From Pycnopodia helianthoides (Eukaryota; Echinodermata; Asteroidea; Forcipulatida; Asteriidae): a DNA stretch of 64,000 bases. Below the pieces are notes generated by a model that saw nothing but the letters and a program-made list of their open reading frames with translations, searched no databases and was not told the origin of the DNA. Shown one piece after another: positions 63,471 through 64,000 of this stretch; position 1 is the stretch's first letter; each line of letters opens with the position of its first letter. The translations under genes and the position numbers were made by a program. Where the stretch lies: contig CM063246.1 in NCBI GenBank assembly GCA_032158295.1, forward strand, positions 3,257,371-3,321,370, in the 5' to 3' direction.

Positions 63471-64000
63471 TGCACTAAAGACACATTTCGGAAACAATTA
63501 ACTTATGTTTTGCAAACGGTTAAGCAAGTTATGGCCATTCTGAACTGATTTTCACTATTACTCATTTTGTTTTGAAAGTCTAGTTGATGTAGACTGTCAA
63601 CTTTGTGAAAATAATTTTTCTGTGGCACAAAAAAAAAGGAAAGGATTAGAGGGAAGATAACTGATCAGCCAAGAAGTCGAACGACTGTAGTGTAACGAAG
63701 AGGTGATGAACCGCAGAACAGATGTTCCACAAAGAAAAAAATTTCACAGGCCTCAGACTGCCGATCGCGACAAACTTGTTTCCCCCCAAGTTATTTGAAC
63801 AGGTAAAGCGTGCGAGTATTCGGATTTAATCTACTTAAACAAAATGGCAGCAACATGTATAACTAGGCCACACCAATCTAAGCTTCATTTAAACATGCAG
63901 AGGATTGGCCGCGACTACAATAGGACATAATAGTCTGCCCAGTACATGTTTTGACAACAAGATGGAATATAAACACAAAATCGATATGGAATTAGGTTTC
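63471..64000. other. Unassigned DNA to the window edge
   Basis: Probably includes the 3' flank of the dead retroelement. AT rich, with no gene or repeat recognised; CAAAATGGCAGCAAC near 63840 and CAAGATGG near 63959 recall the family H CCATCTTG word but are too short to call. Confidence 0.4.

Noticed and set aside
1..64000. Prokaryotic or phage systems (toxin-antitoxin, defence, prophage)
   Set aside because: No operons, no ribosome-binding sites and no dense coding are present. Spliced exons, SINEs and microsatellites show animal DNA.

Overview
The window is non-coding, AT-rich animal (metazoan) DNA with one supported protein-coding locus and a dense layer of small non-autonomous mobile elements. 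Several short elements look like ones I associate with echinoderms, most likely a sea star: TTAA-flanked foldback elements starting near AAAGGCAGTG/AAAGGTAGGG, tRNA-headed SINEs, and a GGGTCGATTTCAC hairpin element. That assignment is inference from memory, not a database match.

Coding content. Two spliced minus-strand exons (33708-33797 and the terminal 29380-30135) join in phase across a 3.57-kb intron with GT-AG ends. They encode the C-terminal ~281 residues of a coiled-coil protein that I cannot place in a named family. Its 5' exons are either outside the window (beyond 64 kb on the minus strand) or too short for me to see. A decayed non-LTR retrotransposon reverse-transcriptase tail lies at 62.88-63.47 kb. 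Almost all other open frames are chance frames over repeats or unconstrained DNA; four are kept as weak, unassigned candidates (18.3, 20.2, 24.6 and 50.1 kb).

Repeat layout. (1) At least four related TTAA-flanked foldback families (A: 1.5, 4.2, 33.1, 45.4 kb; B: 15.0, 29.0, 37.6, 60.0 kb; C: 40.65 kb; D: 52.1 and 56.9 kb in opposite orientation), plus a TTAA-flanked 182-bp hairpin at 28.7 kb. (2) Two foldback families with 3-bp CAG/CTG duplications (a near-perfect 137-bp hairpin at 23.14 kb and the GGCCCAATTTCATAGAG family at 10.7, 15.4, 22.7 and 57.9 kb). (3) Four tRNA-headed SINE families. (4) Tandem arrays at 19.1, 35.1, 51.0, 54.8, 56.7 and 61.0 kb. (5) A ~190-bp inverted duplication inside the 54.5-55.9 kb minisatellite that may be an assembly or read artefact.

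Regulatory candidates. Between repeats lie stretches of higher complexity and more balanced base composition, rich in homeodomain-, POU-, GATA- and TCF-like words (5.65-6.05, 8.4-8.8, 10.0-10.6, 16.03-16.34, 21.28-21.5, 26.64-26.79, 38.86-39.26, 48.69-48.87, 49.11-49.3, 53.47-53.88 and 56.13-56.36 kb). They are candidates for conserved non-coding enhancers in a gene-poor landscape. Only cross-species alignment could confirm them. I did not find a new multi-gene system; the most notable objects are the mobile-element families and their nesting.
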